From JAMBLL01 sp964460075 (GTDB taxonomy: Bacteria > Actinomycetota > Acidimicrobiia > Spongiisociales > UBA5794), in contig CAYWPC010000006.1 in NCBI GenBank assembly GCA_964460075.1, positions 1 through 64,000 on the forward strand: a DNA stretch of 64,000 bases, written 5' to 3'. Under the pieces are notes generated by a model that saw only the letters and a program-made list of their open reading frames with translations, searched no databases and had not been told where the DNA came from. Shown here one piece after another: positions 25,619 to 34,185 of this stretch. The translations under genes and the position numbers were made by a program. Each line of letters begins with the position of its first letter. Position 1 is the stretch's first letter.

Positions 25619-25692
25619 TGGGTCGCCTGGGACTTGAACCCAGAACCTACGGATTAAGAGTCCGTTGCTCTGCCAAATTGAGCTAGCGACCC
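25619..25692 (-). tRNA. tRNA-Lys (CTT anticodon)
   Basis: Acceptor GGGTCGC/GCGACCC, anticodon stem ACGGA/TCCGT around CTCTTAA (anticodon CTT), T arm CTGGG TTCAAGT CCCAG. No encoded CCA. Confidence 0.92.
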
Positions 25693-25744
25693 GCCGTGCG
25701 ATGCTAGCAACGCATGCTCTTTAGCGGCCGCTGATAGCCGGCGA

Positions 25745-25785
25745 ACCCAGGGTTACAGAGCGGCTATATCACGCTGGGGGCCCAC
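25745..25785 (+). repeat. 41-bp dispersed repeat, copy 2 (left flank of DUF559 gene)
   Basis: Same 41-bp unit as copy 1, ending 4 bases before the first ATG of the DUF559-type gene. Here the unit is also set in a longer imperfect hairpin: GATAGCCG upstream can pair with CGGCTAT inside the repeat, with AACCCAGGGTT in the loop. It pairs as an inverted repeat with copy 3 at the other end of the gene (36 of 41 identical). Confidence 0.78.
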
Positions 25786-25788
25786 ACA

Positions 25789-26733
25789 ATGAGCGAGGGC
25801 AGCAGAAGTGTCAGTGCCGAGAGGCAAAGTGTCAATATGCACCCCGACAGGATTGTCAGTCAGATCGCCGCCAAGCAAGGCGGAGCTGTGACCCGTACGC
25901 AGGCTCTCGCCTCTGGTTTGTCTAAGGATCAGATCACCTACCGCGTTCGTACAAGGCGTTGGAGTCGGCTGGCCGACGGTGCCTACCGAGTGCTCGAGAT
26001 GGATGGCCGGTTGAATCTTGCTCGGGCAGCAGTAGCGGTGTTGCCTGGGGCTGTCGCATCGCACTTTTCGGCCGCAGCCATCCACGGCATGGACAAAGTC
26101 GACACCCGAATGGTTTCAGTTCTTGTTCATTCTCAGACGACACACAATTTCCCCGGCGTGCAAGTCTTTCGATGCCACGATCTCGCCGTGGATCACATCG
26201 TTGAACTCAACGGGCTGGTAACCACAACGCCAGCTCGGACTGTCGTTGATCTTGCAGCGACCTTGCGCCCGAAGCGCCTCGGCTTCGTTATTGACGATGC
26301 TGTTGCAGCTCAGCGAACCACGCTCCGCCAGATAGAGGTCGTCCTCGATGCGGTTGCGCGCCGCGGGAAGCCGGGAGTGCGTGCGTTGCGGGCGGTGCTC
26401 GATCTGAGGCAAGGGGAAGATCGACCAGCGTCCGTCCTGGAGAAAGCCGGTAACAGACTGCTCAGGGAGGATGGAATTCGAGGCTTCGTCACCGAGTTCC
26501 CCCTACCGTGGTCGCCTCGCAGGCGCTTTGATGTTGCGTTTCCAGATCGTTGTCTTGCTATCGAGTGGGATTCTCGTCGCTGGCATACGCAAGCTGAAGC
26601 GTTCGAGCGCGATCGGTATCGGGACCGAGAGGCCGTCGTCCACGGGTGGCGAGTACTGCGATTCACCTGGGACGATGTTCAGACGCGACCTGAACACGTT
26701 CTCGAAACGCTGTGGGCCGTTCTCGCGTCGTAG
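25789..26733 (+). CDS. AbiEi-like N-terminal domain plus DUF559 PD-(D/E)XK nuclease-like domain
   Basis: A 314-residue protein. The N-terminal part (RIVSQIAAKQGGAVTRTQAL, then LSKDQITYRVRTRRW) is the winged helix found in AbiEi-type antitoxins and related proteins. The C-terminal 100 residues match DUF559, a Vsr-like PD-(D/E)XK fold: RFDVAFPDRCLAIEWDSRRW supplies Asp and the ExD pair, and GWRVLRFTWDDV closes the fold. The start could instead be ATG 25837, which removes 16 undistinguished residues. Such genes are frequent and often multicopy in actinobacteria with no proven role. No toxin partner lies next to it. Inverted 41-bp repeats flank the gene. Confidence 0.8.
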   Translation: MSEGSRSVSAERQSVNMHPDRIVSQIAAKQGGAVTRTQALASGLSKDQITYRVRTRRWSRLADGAYRVLEMDGRLNLARAAVAVLPGAVASHFSAAAIHGMDKVDTRMVSVLVHSQTTHNFPGVQVFRCHDLAVDHIVELNGLVTTTPARTVVDLAATLRPKRLGFVIDDAVAAQRTTLRQIEVVLDAVARRGKPGVRALRAVLDLRQGEDRPASVLEKAGNRLLREDGIRGFVTEFPLPWSPRRRFDVAFPDRCLAIEWDSRRWHTQAEAFERDRYRDREAVVHGWRVLRFTWDDVQTRPEHVLETLWAVLAS

Positions 26734-26760
26734 GTCGTTCGCCTTCGTCCTGTTCGTTCG

Positions 26761-26801
26761 GTGGGCTGACAGCGTGATATGGCCGTTCTGTAACCCTGGG
26801 T
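26761..26801 (-). repeat. 41-bp dispersed repeat, copy 3 (inverted, right flank of DUF559 gene)
   Basis: Reverse-strand copy of the same unit, 27 bases after the DUF559 gene stop. It matches copy 2 at 36 of 41 and copy 1 at 35 of 41 positions, all without gaps. With copy 2 it brackets the gene as an inverted pair about 0.98 kb apart. Confidence 0.78.
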
Positions 26802-26866
26802 ATGAGTTCGGTGTGATTGAACTGTGTCGGTGACGGCGCCGATGCGGTATCTTCGAGGTTTCAGGA

Positions 26867-26940
26867 CGGGCTGTGGCGCAGCTTGGAAGCGCACCTGCTT
26901 TGGGAGCAGGGGGTCGTCAGTTCAAATCTGACCAGCCCGA
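26867..26940 (+). tRNA. tRNA-Pro (TGG anticodon)
   Basis: Acceptor CGGGCTG/CAGCCCG, anticodon stem CTGC/GCAG around TTTGGGA (anticodon TGG), T arm GTCAG TTCAAAT CTGAC, discriminator A. No encoded CCA. Confidence 0.92.
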
Positions 26941-26948
26941 CTACGAAC

Positions 26949-26980
26949 AGCTCCCGCGTTTCGCGGGGGCTTGCTCGTTT
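26949..26980 (+). terminator. Intrinsic terminator after tRNA-Pro
   Basis: A 10-bp stem from AGCTCCCGCG with CGCGGGGGCT and a TTT loop, followed by TGCTCGTTTT. It begins 9 bases after the tRNA. Confidence 0.7.
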
Positions 26981-27106
26981 TCTGGGTCCATCATCAGATA
27001 TCCGGCCGCGATCGCTCATCTGCAGAGGGCACCGCGATCGTCGGTAGCGACCCCACAGAGCGTCACGCACGGCCTGGTTACCTACTCGATCACGATCGAT
27101 GCTGCG

Positions 27107-27694
27107 TCACGGCCCTGATTTCGTTCCCAAGGCAACAAAGTCGATCGCTGTCGCATCAGCGTCTTTGACGTACCGTTCGCGTTCGCCGAGTTCTCTGATG
27201 TCGAGACCGTCTACCAGGGAGGAGATACGATCTTTTGACCAGAGAATCTCAGGGTACGGGGGCCCTCCGTAGCCCCCGGTGAGGTTCGATAGAGCGTGGC
27301 CGACGGCGAAGAACGTACCGCCCACAGCGACCGAATCGACTGCCCTGCGGAAGGCAGAGGTCAATTCTGGAATCGGGAGGTGTAGGTAGAAGATTACGAC
27401 AAGGTCGAAAGTCTTGTCCGGCTGAAATGATGTCGCGTCGGCGACGATCCAATCGACGGACGCATCGCCTGCGAGTTGGCGGGCCTTGTCGATGCCGGCA
27501 CGGGAGAAGTCGACTGCCGTAACCGACCAACCTTGGCGTGCAAGCCAGATAGCGTTGCGCCCCTCACCGCAGGCGACGTCGAGGGCTGTCCCTGCCGAGA
27601 GCTCTTCGGTGATCGGTGGAAGAAATATGTTCGGTCCAGCTGACCAAACGAGGTCCGAGGCCCTGTAGCGATCATCCCACATCGTGCTGTCCAT
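27107..27694 (-). CDS. Class I SAM-dependent methyltransferase
   Basis: About 195 residues. Motif I is TALDVACGEGRNAIWLARQG and motif II VTAVDFSRAGIDKAR, followed by WIVADA and DLVVIFYLHLP, matching the TehB/methyltransf_25 type that acts on small molecules or metalloid oxyanions. The ATG at 27694 begins MDSTMWDDRY, a normal family start; the open frame continues far upstream but without homology-like sequence. It is divergent from the nucleotidyltransferase gene with almost no gap, so one of the two starts may be later than shown. Confidence 0.85.
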   Translation of the reverse strand: MDSTMWDDRYRASDLVWSAGPNIFLPPITEELSAGTALDVACGEGRNAIWLARQGWSVTAVDFSRAGIDKARQLAGDASVDWIVADATSFQPDKTFDLVVIFYLHLPIPELTSAFRRAVDSVAVGGTFFAVGHALSNLTGGYGGPPYPEILWSKDRISSLVDGLDIRELGERERYVKDADATAIDFVALGTKSGP

Positions 27695-27733
27695 GTGGCA
27701 ATGGTACGACTGCAGTGGTGCGAAGATACCGAT

Positions 27734-28345
27734 GTGAATACCGCATGGGACCCGCTGACCGTTGACGAGATTGCCGAACGGTTCGATCCCTACGGTGTGG
27801 CCTGGTGGATCGCGGGTGGGTGGGCGATCGACTGCTTTCTCGGATGGGAGACGAGACCCCACGACGACATCGACGTCGAAATGTTCCGTGCCGACCGCGA
27901 CGTCCTGTCTGACGTTTTCGCCGGATGGGAACTGTTCACCGTGAGCAGCGGTACATGGACACCGTGGTGTCGTGGTTCGCCGATCGCACCCGAGGTGTTC
28001 GGAATATGGGGTCGGCCATCGAAAGAATCGCCGTGGCGCGTCGAGATCTTGCTCGCCGACGGCGACGACGATCGGTGGCGTTTTCGTAGAGACCCCGCCG
28101 TCAACCTCGCACGTGACGCGCTCATCCGCTACACGAGCAGCGGAATCCCGTACTGCACTCCTGAGGTCCAACTGCTGTACAAGGCGAAGATGGCAAGACC
28201 AAAGGATGATGTCGATCTAGCAAGGTGCCTGCACCACATGGGAACCAAGCAGCGAAGATGGCTTGCCGAGGCCATCGAGCGCATCGATCCGCAGCACGCC
28301 TGGATCAGGGTGCTCGAGATTGCGACACGGAGTCGAGATGAATGA
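27734..28345 (+). CDS. Nucleotidyltransferase-fold protein (aminoglycoside adenylyltransferase-like)
   Basis: About 203 residues with the nucleotidyltransferase core: WWIAGGWAIDCFLGWETRPH followed by DDIDVEMFR, supplying the GG and the Asp pair that bind Mg-NTP. This arrangement resembles the AadB/LinB-type or AAC-adjacent domain proteins that modify small molecules, but the substrate is unknown and many environmental homologues are not resistance genes. The GTG at 27734 is favoured over ATG 27701 because the latter leaves no promoter between the divergent genes. A run of tRNA genes follows. Confidence 0.75.
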   Translation: MNTAWDPLTVDEIAERFDPYGVAWWIAGGWAIDCFLGWETRPHDDIDVEMFRADRDVLSDVFAGWELFTVSSGTWTPWCRGSPIAPEVFGIWGRPSKESPWRVEILLADGDDDRWRFRRDPAVNLARDALIRYTSSGIPYCTPEVQLLYKAKMARPKDDVDLARCLHHMGTKQRRWLAEAIERIDPQHAWIRVLEIATRSRDE

Positions 28346-28376
28346 ATGCCGAACCCGAGTACCCTATGGCGACCAA

Positions 28377-28447
28377 GCGGGTGTAGCTCAATGGCAGAGC
28401 CCCAGCCTTCCAAGCTGGTCACGCGGGTTCGACTCCCGTCACCCGCT
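28377..28447 (+). tRNA. tRNA-Gly (TCC anticodon)
   Basis: Acceptor GCGGGTG/CACCCGC, anticodon stem CCAGC/GCTGG around CTTCCAA (anticodon TCC), T arm CGGG TTCGACT CCCG. Followed by a CCGGTGG/CCACCGG hairpin at 28451-28473 that separates it from tRNA-Arg. Confidence 0.92.
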
Positions 28448-28477
28448 CGACCGGTGGAACAGAACGCCACCGGCCTA

Positions 28478-28551
28478 GCCCCCGTAGCTCAATGGGATAG
28501 AGCGACGGACTTCTAATCCGTAGGTTGCACGTTCGAGTCGTGCCGGGGGTG
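28478..28551 (+). tRNA. tRNA-Arg (TCT anticodon)
   Basis: Acceptor GCCCCCG/CGGGGGT with a terminal G-T pair, anticodon stem ACGGA/TCCGT around CTTCTAA (anticodon TCT), T loop TTCGAGT. No encoded CCA. Confidence 0.9.
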
Positions 28552-28573
28552 CGGCGGGTTCGCCCGCTGACAT

Positions 28574-28649
28574 GGTGGCCGTAGCTCAGCTCGGTTAGAG
28601 CGCCTGGTTGTGGTCCAGGAAGTCGCGGGTTCAAATCCCGTCGGCCACC
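28574..28649 (+). tRNA. tRNA-His (GTG anticodon)
   Basis: Acceptor GTGGCCG/CGGCCAC with the additional G(-1):C73 pair typical of tRNA-His, anticodon stem CCTGG/CCAGG around TTGTGGT (anticodon GTG), T arm CGGG TTCAAAT CCCG. Confidence 0.92.
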
Positions 28650-28716
28650 CCAATCCCATGCCTGCCCCTCATGAAGGAGGGGTAGGCATGGTTGTAAACG
28701 ATGTCGAGGAGTGATC

Positions 28717-30147
28717 GTGCAAACCGAGGTCAATGATTCTGGACGGTTCGAGCGGACGTTGACCGTCCGGCTTGAGAACGACGAACTCGCTGCCGCCAAG
28801 AAGCGGGCAGCAGCGAAGATCTCGCGCAGCATGAAGATCAAGGGCTTCAGACCAGGCAAAGCCCCTCTGACCGTTGTCGAACGCGCAGCTGGCGCCGACT
28901 ATGTGCGATCTGAGGCGATTGAAGAGGCGATTCAAGATATCGTTCCGACAGCGATCGATGAAGCAGGTCTTGACCCGGTAACAGTTCCGACGGTGTCAGC
29001 GGTGCGAGACGACAATGAGGATGGCGTCGTCGAGATCGATGTCCTCGTGACTCTGTGGCCTGTGCTGGAGTCTCTGCCGGATTTCGGTGCGATCGAGATC
29101 GAGGTAGAGGATCCGTCGGTTACACCAGACGAGATCGAAGACCAGATCAACGCCCTTCGCAACCAGTACGCCGAGTTGGAAGACCACGAAGGTGAGATCT
29201 CCGACGGGGACTTCGCGTTGATCGACATTGCCGTCGAATTCGCGGGTGAGCCGGTTGACGACGCCGCAGCGAAGGATCTCATGTACGAGGTTGGATCGAA
29301 CTCGTTCATTCCAGGCCTCGACGCGATCCTCATTGGATCGTCGGTCAAGGACACGGTGCAAGGGGACGGTTCGTTGCCTGAGGGCTATTCAGCCAGGGGT
29401 GGCGAGGAGGTTGAACTCACCGTCACGATCAAAGAGGCGAAGCACAAGACGCTCCCGGATCTCTCAGACGAGATGGTTGCAGACGCAACCGAGTTCGCCA
29501 CCGAGGCCGAGTTGCGTGAGGCCATTGCGACCAACATGCATGCCTACAAGGTCCACAACCAGCGAGCAGTACTCGAAGACAAGGTCGTCCAATACGTCGT
29601 CAACGAAGTCGACTTCGAGATGCCGAAGGCGTTGGTCGATGCCGAGGTTGAGGCACGGATACGTAATCTCGCGGCACGCCTGGAATCAGACAAAATCGAC
29701 CTCGCGAGCTATCTGCGAATTATTGGCCAGGATGAATCGACCTTTGTCGCGACCATTCGTGATCAGGCAGACCATGCACTGACCACCCGAGTCCTGCTCG
29801 AGTCTCTCGCTGCGATCGAGAATATAGAGGTCTCTCACGAAGACATCCTCGAGCGTGTTACGGCGCTATTCGACGGATCACTCGACGATCCTGAGGCCGT
29901 CATCGAGGCGTGGAAGGCCAGTGGTCAAATTGAGTCGCTGACCGGTGATATCCTCCGCGAAAGGGCCCTCGCCAGCCTGGTTGAATCGGCCAAGCCGATC
30001 AACGCGGACGGTGATCCCGTCGATCTGACGCCGGTCGAGATCGAAATGAGTGAGGAAGAATCGGAAGAAGAGCCAACCGGTGAGGTTGAGGATGCTCCCG
30101 AGGCGCCGACCGACGACGCCACCGACGAGTCGGAGGAAAGAACATGA
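28717..30147 (+). CDS. tig: Trigger factor, ribosome-associated chaperone and prolyl isomerase
   Basis: A 476-residue trigger factor. The N-terminal ribosome-binding domain contains GFRPGKAPL, the tail-loop signature that docks on L23; the FKBP-like domain (about 155-240) has DGDFALIDIAVEF and FIPGLDAILIG; the C-terminal helical cradle ends in an acidic tail rich in Glu and Asp. The GTG at 28717 is 5 bases after GAGGAG and is preferred to the GTG at 28711. Its stop overlaps clpP by 4 bases, the usual tig-clpP-clpX order. Confidence 0.96.
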   Translation: MQTEVNDSGRFERTLTVRLENDELAAAKKRAAAKISRSMKIKGFRPGKAPLTVVERAAGADYVRSEAIEEAIQDIVPTAIDEAGLDPVTVPTVSAVRDDNEDGVVEIDVLVTLWPVLESLPDFGAIEIEVEDPSVTPDEIEDQINALRNQYAELEDHEGEISDGDFALIDIAVEFAGEPVDDAAAKDLMYEVGSNSFIPGLDAILIGSSVKDTVQGDGSLPEGYSARGGEEVELTVTIKEAKHKTLPDLSDEMVADATEFATEAELREAIATNMHAYKVHNQRAVLEDKVVQYVVNEVDFEMPKALVDAEVEARIRNLAARLESDKIDLASYLRIIGQDESTFVATIRDQADHALTTRVLLESLAAIENIEVSHEDILERVTALFDGSLDDPEAVIEAWKASGQIESLTGDILRERALASLVESAKPINADGDPVDLTPVEIEMSEEESEEEPTGEVEDAPEAPTDDATDESEERT

Positions 30148-30752
30148 GCTACCTGGTTCCAACAGTCGTAGAGCAGACTCCCCGTGGTGAGCGCGCATTC
30201 GATATATACAGCCGACTTCTCAAGGATCGCATCATCTTCCTTGGGACGCCCCTCGACGATGGCGTAGCAAACATCGTGATGGCGCAGCTCCTTCATTTAG
30301 AAGGTGAGGATCCGGACAAAGACATCAACCTGTACATCAACTCGCCTGGCGGCTCCACGTATGCACTGATGGCCATCTATGACACGATGCAGTTCATCAA
30401 GCCACCTGTCGCGACAACCTGCATGGGGCTCGCGGCATCGGCAGCAGCCGTGTTACTCGCCGCCGGAGCCAAGGGCAAGCGGTTTGCCCTTCCTCACAGC
30501 CGAATCATGATCCATCAGCCACACGTGTCAGGTGTCGGTGGTCAGGCGACAGACATCGAGATCCATGCCAGAGAAATCCTCAAGACTCGTGAGGACATCA
30601 ACGTGATCCTTGCGAAACACACGGGGAAGCCACTCGAGCAGGTTGCCGTGGATACGGAACGTGACTATTGGCTCGGACCTGAAGAGGCCATCGAGTACGG
30701 TGTCCTCGACTCCGTGCTCTCGGGTCGCCAACTCGAGGCCGTGTCGAGCTAG
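30144..30752 (+). CDS. clpP: ATP-dependent Clp protease proteolytic subunit
   Basis: A 202-residue serine protease subunit. Catalytic residues: Ser99 in MGLAASAAAVLLAAGAKGKR, His124 in MIHQPH, and an Asp in TERDYW (probably Asp174). The residue after the catalytic serine is Ala where Met is usual (AASMG), a minor variation. The product forms the two-ring chamber fed by ClpX. Many actinobacteria carry clpP1 and clpP2 in tandem; only one copy is present at this locus, so a second may be elsewhere. Confidence 0.95.
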   Translation: MSYLVPTVVEQTPRGERAFDIYSRLLKDRIIFLGTPLDDGVANIVMAQLLHLEGEDPDKDINLYINSPGGSTYALMAIYDTMQFIKPPVATTCMGLAASAAAVLLAAGAKGKRFALPHSRIMIHQPHVSGVGGQATDIEIHAREILKTREDINVILAKHTGKPLEQVAVDTERDYWLGPEEAIEYGVLDSVLSGRQLEAVSS

Positions 30753-30764
30753 AGGAGCGAGAAC

Positions 30765-32039
30765 GTGTCGAAGTACGAAGGATCCGAGCTGCTCAAGTGC
30801 AGCTTCTGCGGGAAATCCCAGAAGCAGGTCAAGAAGCTCATTGCCGGCCCAGGTGTCTACATCTGTGACGAGTGCATCGAATTGTGCAATGAGATCATCG
30901 AAGAGGAGCTCTCCGGTACCGAAGAGGTTGCCTTTACGGAGCTCCCGAAGCCTCATGAGATCTACGGGTTCCTCGATGAGTACGTGGTCGGGCAGGCCCA
31001 GGCGAAGAAGGTTCTGTCGGTCGCCGTGTACAACCACTACAAGCGTGTTCGTGCTGGTCAGCGCTCGAAGGATGACGATGTCGAGCTTCAGAAGTCCAAC
31101 ATCCTCATGGTTGGTCCGACCGGATCCGGCAAGACCCTGATGGCTCAGACTCTTGCAAGACTGCTGAATGTTCCGTTTGCGATCGCTGATGCAACTGCGC
31201 TGACGGAGGCTGGTTACGTCGGAGAGGACGTCGAGAACATATTGCTCAAGATCATCACCGCCGCAGACTTCGATACGAAGCGTGCAGAGCAGGGAATCAT
31301 CTACATCGATGAGATCGACAAGATCGCGCGGAAGGCAGAGAACCCGTCGATCACGCGAGACGTCTCGGGCGAAGGCGTCCAGCAGGCTCTCTTGAAGATC
31401 ATTGAAGGAACCGTTGCATCGGTGCCACCACAGGGGGGAAGGAAGCACCCTCACCAGGAGCTGATCCAGGTTGACACGACCAACATGTTGTTCATCTGCG
31501 GTGGCGCTTTCGCAGGGCTCGAAGAAGTCATCGTCAACCGTATCGGCGCCAAGACGGTCGGTTTCGGCGCAGAGGTTGCCTCGAAGCAGGACACTCGCCC
31601 TGCAGACATCATCGACAAGGTGATGCCGGAGGACCTGATCGGATACGGCCTAATCCCCGAGTTCATCGGCAGGCTCCCCGTTATGACGACCGTTGCAGAT
31701 CTTGACAAGGAATCACTCGTTCGTGTGCTTACCGAGCCGAAGAACGCGATTGTCAAGCAGTACGAGAAGTTCTTCGAGATGGACGGGGTTGAACTCGTTA
31801 TAACAGATGAAGCACTCGAGGCGATTGCTGAGCAAGCGATGAAGCGAGGAACCGGTGCTCGTGGATTGCGAGCCATCATGGAAGAGGTGCTTCTCGACAC
31901 CATGTACGAGCTCCCTGCACGCACAGATGTTGCGAGAGTCGTCATCGATGGGGACGTCGTACTCGAAAAGGTCAATCCGACACTCGTACCGATCCAGGAT
32001 TTAGCATCTACCGAGCTCCCAGAGGAGCGTTCTGCCTGA
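30765..32039 (+). CDS. clpX: ATP-dependent Clp protease ATP-binding subunit ClpX
   Basis: A 424-residue AAA+ unfoldase. N-terminal zinc-binding domain with CSFCGKSQ and CDECIELC; Walker A GPTGSGKTL; Walker B IIYIDEIDKI; pore loop GYVGEDV; C-terminal GTGARGLRAIMEE region. The GTG start at 30765 has an AGAGGAGCGAG site just upstream, 12 bases after the clpP stop. It recognises substrates such as ssrA-tagged proteins and hands them to ClpP. Confidence 0.97.
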   Translation: MSKYEGSELLKCSFCGKSQKQVKKLIAGPGVYICDECIELCNEIIEEELSGTEEVAFTELPKPHEIYGFLDEYVVGQAQAKKVLSVAVYNHYKRVRAGQRSKDDDVELQKSNILMVGPTGSGKTLMAQTLARLLNVPFAIADATALTEAGYVGEDVENILLKIITAADFDTKRAEQGIIYIDEIDKIARKAENPSITRDVSGEGVQQALLKIIEGTVASVPPQGGRKHPHQELIQVDTTNMLFICGGAFAGLEEVIVNRIGAKTVGFGAEVASKQDTRPADIIDKVMPEDLIGYGLIPEFIGRLPVMTTVADLDKESLVRVLTEPKNAIVKQYEKFFEMDGVELVITDEALEAIAEQAMKRGTGARGLRAIMEEVLLDTMYELPARTDVARVVIDGDVVLEKVNPTLVPIQDLASTELPEERSA

Positions 32040-32076
32040 CGACGAAGTGTCGCGGTCTCAGCATGGGAGATGAGCG

Positions 32077-32739
32077 ATGAGCCGAACCTGGACGAAGAGC
32101 GCCAAGGTGGCCTTCATCGGTTCTCATGGTATTCGCAAGACCACTGCGGTTCATGCGTTCGCAAACACGATGCAACGTGCTGGACGTTCCGTAGAACACG
32201 GGCGTGAGGTTGTTCGAGACAACCCTCTTGGGATCAATGAAGCCGCCACAGGGGAGGCACAGCTCTGGGTGATCGTATCTCAAATTCGGCAAGAGCTCCG
32301 GCTTATACAGCACGCCGATGTATTGGTTCTCGATCGGGGGGTGATGGACAATTTCGCCTATTACCTACGGGCGTCCAACGGCCAGGACCCATTCGATGTC
32401 GCTCCACTCGTATCGCGGTGGTCCGCGACCTACGACATGGTTGTGCGTCTCCATCCCGATGTGGCACTTCGTTCCGACGGTGTGCGCTCGACGTCTGACA
32501 CCTTCAGGGACGAGATCGAAGCGATTATCGACCGACGACTCCCGTCACTGGTGACGCAGCGGCAGCTCGTCGAGCTCAACGCGTCCGAGATTGATGACCG
32601 CTTCGACTGGTGGCCACTCGCGGAACGCCTCGCGAGCTTGGTGGAACAGCCGCTGTTTGCAGACGGTGTGCCGCGCCGTCGGGCACGACAGGTGAGGAAG
32701 CCAAAGCCTGAGATCCCTCAGCTTGAGATGGAGATGTAA
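32077..32739 (+). CDS. P-loop NTPase of AAA_28/NadR-kinase-like type, atypical Walker A
   Basis: A 220-residue protein with a NadR-like P-loop fold: VAFIGSHGIRKTTAVHAFAN at residues 11-30, and VLVLDRGVMDN as the Walker B or lid-type Asp-Arg motif. The Walker A reads GSHGIRKTT, with Arg20 where the consensus has the last glycine before the lysine. The C-terminal 20 residues are basic then acidic (RRRARQVRKPKPEI). It may phosphorylate a nucleoside or act as a degenerate NTPase. It follows clpX by 37 bases on the same strand. I do not assign a substrate. Confidence 0.65.
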   Translation: MSRTWTKSAKVAFIGSHGIRKTTAVHAFANTMQRAGRSVEHGREVVRDNPLGINEAATGEAQLWVIVSQIRQELRLIQHADVLVLDRGVMDNFAYYLRASNGQDPFDVAPLVSRWSATYDMVVRLHPDVALRSDGVRSTSDTFRDEIEAIIDRRLPSLVTQRQLVELNASEIDDRFDWWPLAERLASLVEQPLFADGVPRRRARQVRKPKPEIPQLEMEM

Positions 32740-32788
32740 CTAGGGCTGGCCGCGATTGGAGCGCTGACGTCAAGTGAGGCCCGATCGG

Positions 32789-34006
32789 TCAATGCGGTGC
32801 TTTGACTGCGGATCCGTGCTTCCAGACATGTGTCACTCGATCTGGATCACCCCAGCCTGAGGCGTCTTCGAGCGGATTGAAGTCGACAGCGATAACGTCG
32901 GCGTCATAGCCCTCCCTCAGCTGTCCCGAAAGGGGAGCACGGGATCCGAGCGTTTTTGGACCGTTGGCTGTTGCCGCTTCGATCGCTTCCAGTGCGGTCA
33001 TGCCAGCGTCCTGAAGGAGTCTGATCTCCATCGAATTCTGGCCGTACAACGTGCCACTCACGAAAATGTCTGTCCCCATCGCAACAGTGACGCCTTTTGA
33101 GATCGCGAGCTTCATCGCCGCTGCTTGGTGGTCCGCGACGAGCTGTCCCTTCTCGTAGGCATATCGTGGAAGCCGATCTTCCTCCTGGAGGAGCGTGTCG
33201 ATGACGAAACGTGTCGGCACATAGATGGCTCCCTGCCGGATCATCAGATCGGCAGCTTCCTCGTCGAGGTACGAGCCGTGTTCGATGGTGTGTACCCCTG
33301 CCCGTAACGCAGCCATGATGCCAGGGAGTCCATGACAGTGCGCAGCAACGATCCGTTCGGCGCGTTCAGCCTCGCGTACGATCGCGGCGAGCTCTTCGTC
33401 GCTGAACTGCTGATGTATTGGATGGTCGACTTCTGACATCACGCCACCGGATGCGCAAATCTTGATGATCTGTGCGTTACGACGAAGGTTCAACCTGACA
33501 GCTCTCGTCACTTCCGGCACACCGTCGCACAGCAAACCGAGGTTGTCGACCGCGTGGAGCGATTCGATTGGGATGCTGTGAACGTCTGCATGGCCTCCAG
33601 TGGTGGAGAGGATCCGGCCAGCACCGTAAACGGTTGGCCCGCAGACCTGCCCAGCAGCGATCGCCGGTTGGATGTCGAGGCCGTAGCCCCCAACCTCACG
33701 AGCCGACGTCACCCCACCCATCAAGGTACGGTGAAGATCGCCGACAGCTCGAGCGGCCCGCCTCGCGACCGGTTCTGTGATCTGGGCAGTGAGATCGGGT
33801 TTGTCGATGCCGACGAAGTGCGCATGACACTCCCACAATCCTGGCAACACGACCGGTACAAGCGTCGGGTCGAGGCCGGGCGTTGGAGGTGCTTGGGAAG
33901 CTGACCCTGCGTATGCAATGGTCGCACCGTCGAGGATGATCGAACCCTGCACGATCGGATCGCCGCGTCCAGGTATCAGGAGATCTGCATCTATGCGCAC
34001 AACCAT
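32789..34006 (-). CDS. Metal-dependent amidohydrolase (imidazolonepropionase/prolidase-like)
   Basis: A 405-residue amidohydrolase of the group that includes Xaa-Arg/Xaa-Pro carboxypeptidases (Sgx9260-type). Metal ligands: His pair in GLWECHAHF, carboxylated Lys in AQIIKICASGGV, His in AAHCHGLPG, HTIEHGSYLD, and Asp in VAMGTDIF. Typical length. Likely hydrolyses a dipeptide or an N-acyl amino acid in the cytosol. It faces clpX and its neighbour in convergent orientation and is divergent from valS. Confidence 0.85.
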   Translation of the reverse strand: MVVRIDADLLIPGRGDPIVQGSIILDGATIAYAGSASQAPPTPGLDPTLVPVVLPGLWECHAHFVGIDKPDLTAQITEPVARRAARAVGDLHRTLMGGVTSAREVGGYGLDIQPAIAAGQVCGPTVYGAGRILSTTGGHADVHSIPIESLHAVDNLGLLCDGVPEVTRAVRLNLRRNAQIIKICASGGVMSEVDHPIHQQFSDEELAAIVREAERAERIVAAHCHGLPGIMAALRAGVHTIEHGSYLDEEAADLMIRQGAIYVPTRFVIDTLLQEEDRLPRYAYEKGQLVADHQAAAMKLAISKGVTVAMGTDIFVSGTLYGQNSMEIRLLQDAGMTALEAIEAATANGPKTLGSRAPLSGQLREGYDADVIAVDFNPLEDASGWGDPDRVTHVWKHGSAVKAPH

Positions 34007-34185
34007 GTGGTACTTTCGTTCGCTTCCACGAACCTACCCGAACTGGCGGCTGACTGCACGGTGACTAGTCATCGGGCTTCGCTGCGCTTGTGTCTTGTGA
34101 CGCTCGACGTTTGGGCTTATCGTTGAGCTACAGCGTTCGAGAGATCGCTTCGGTTCGAGTAACGGAGCACATCCGTGAGCCGGGT

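Noticed and set aside
26861..27070. Open frame of 69 codons on the reverse strand over tRNA-Pro
   Set aside because: It is the antisense of a tRNA gene and its terminator, a frequent false gene.
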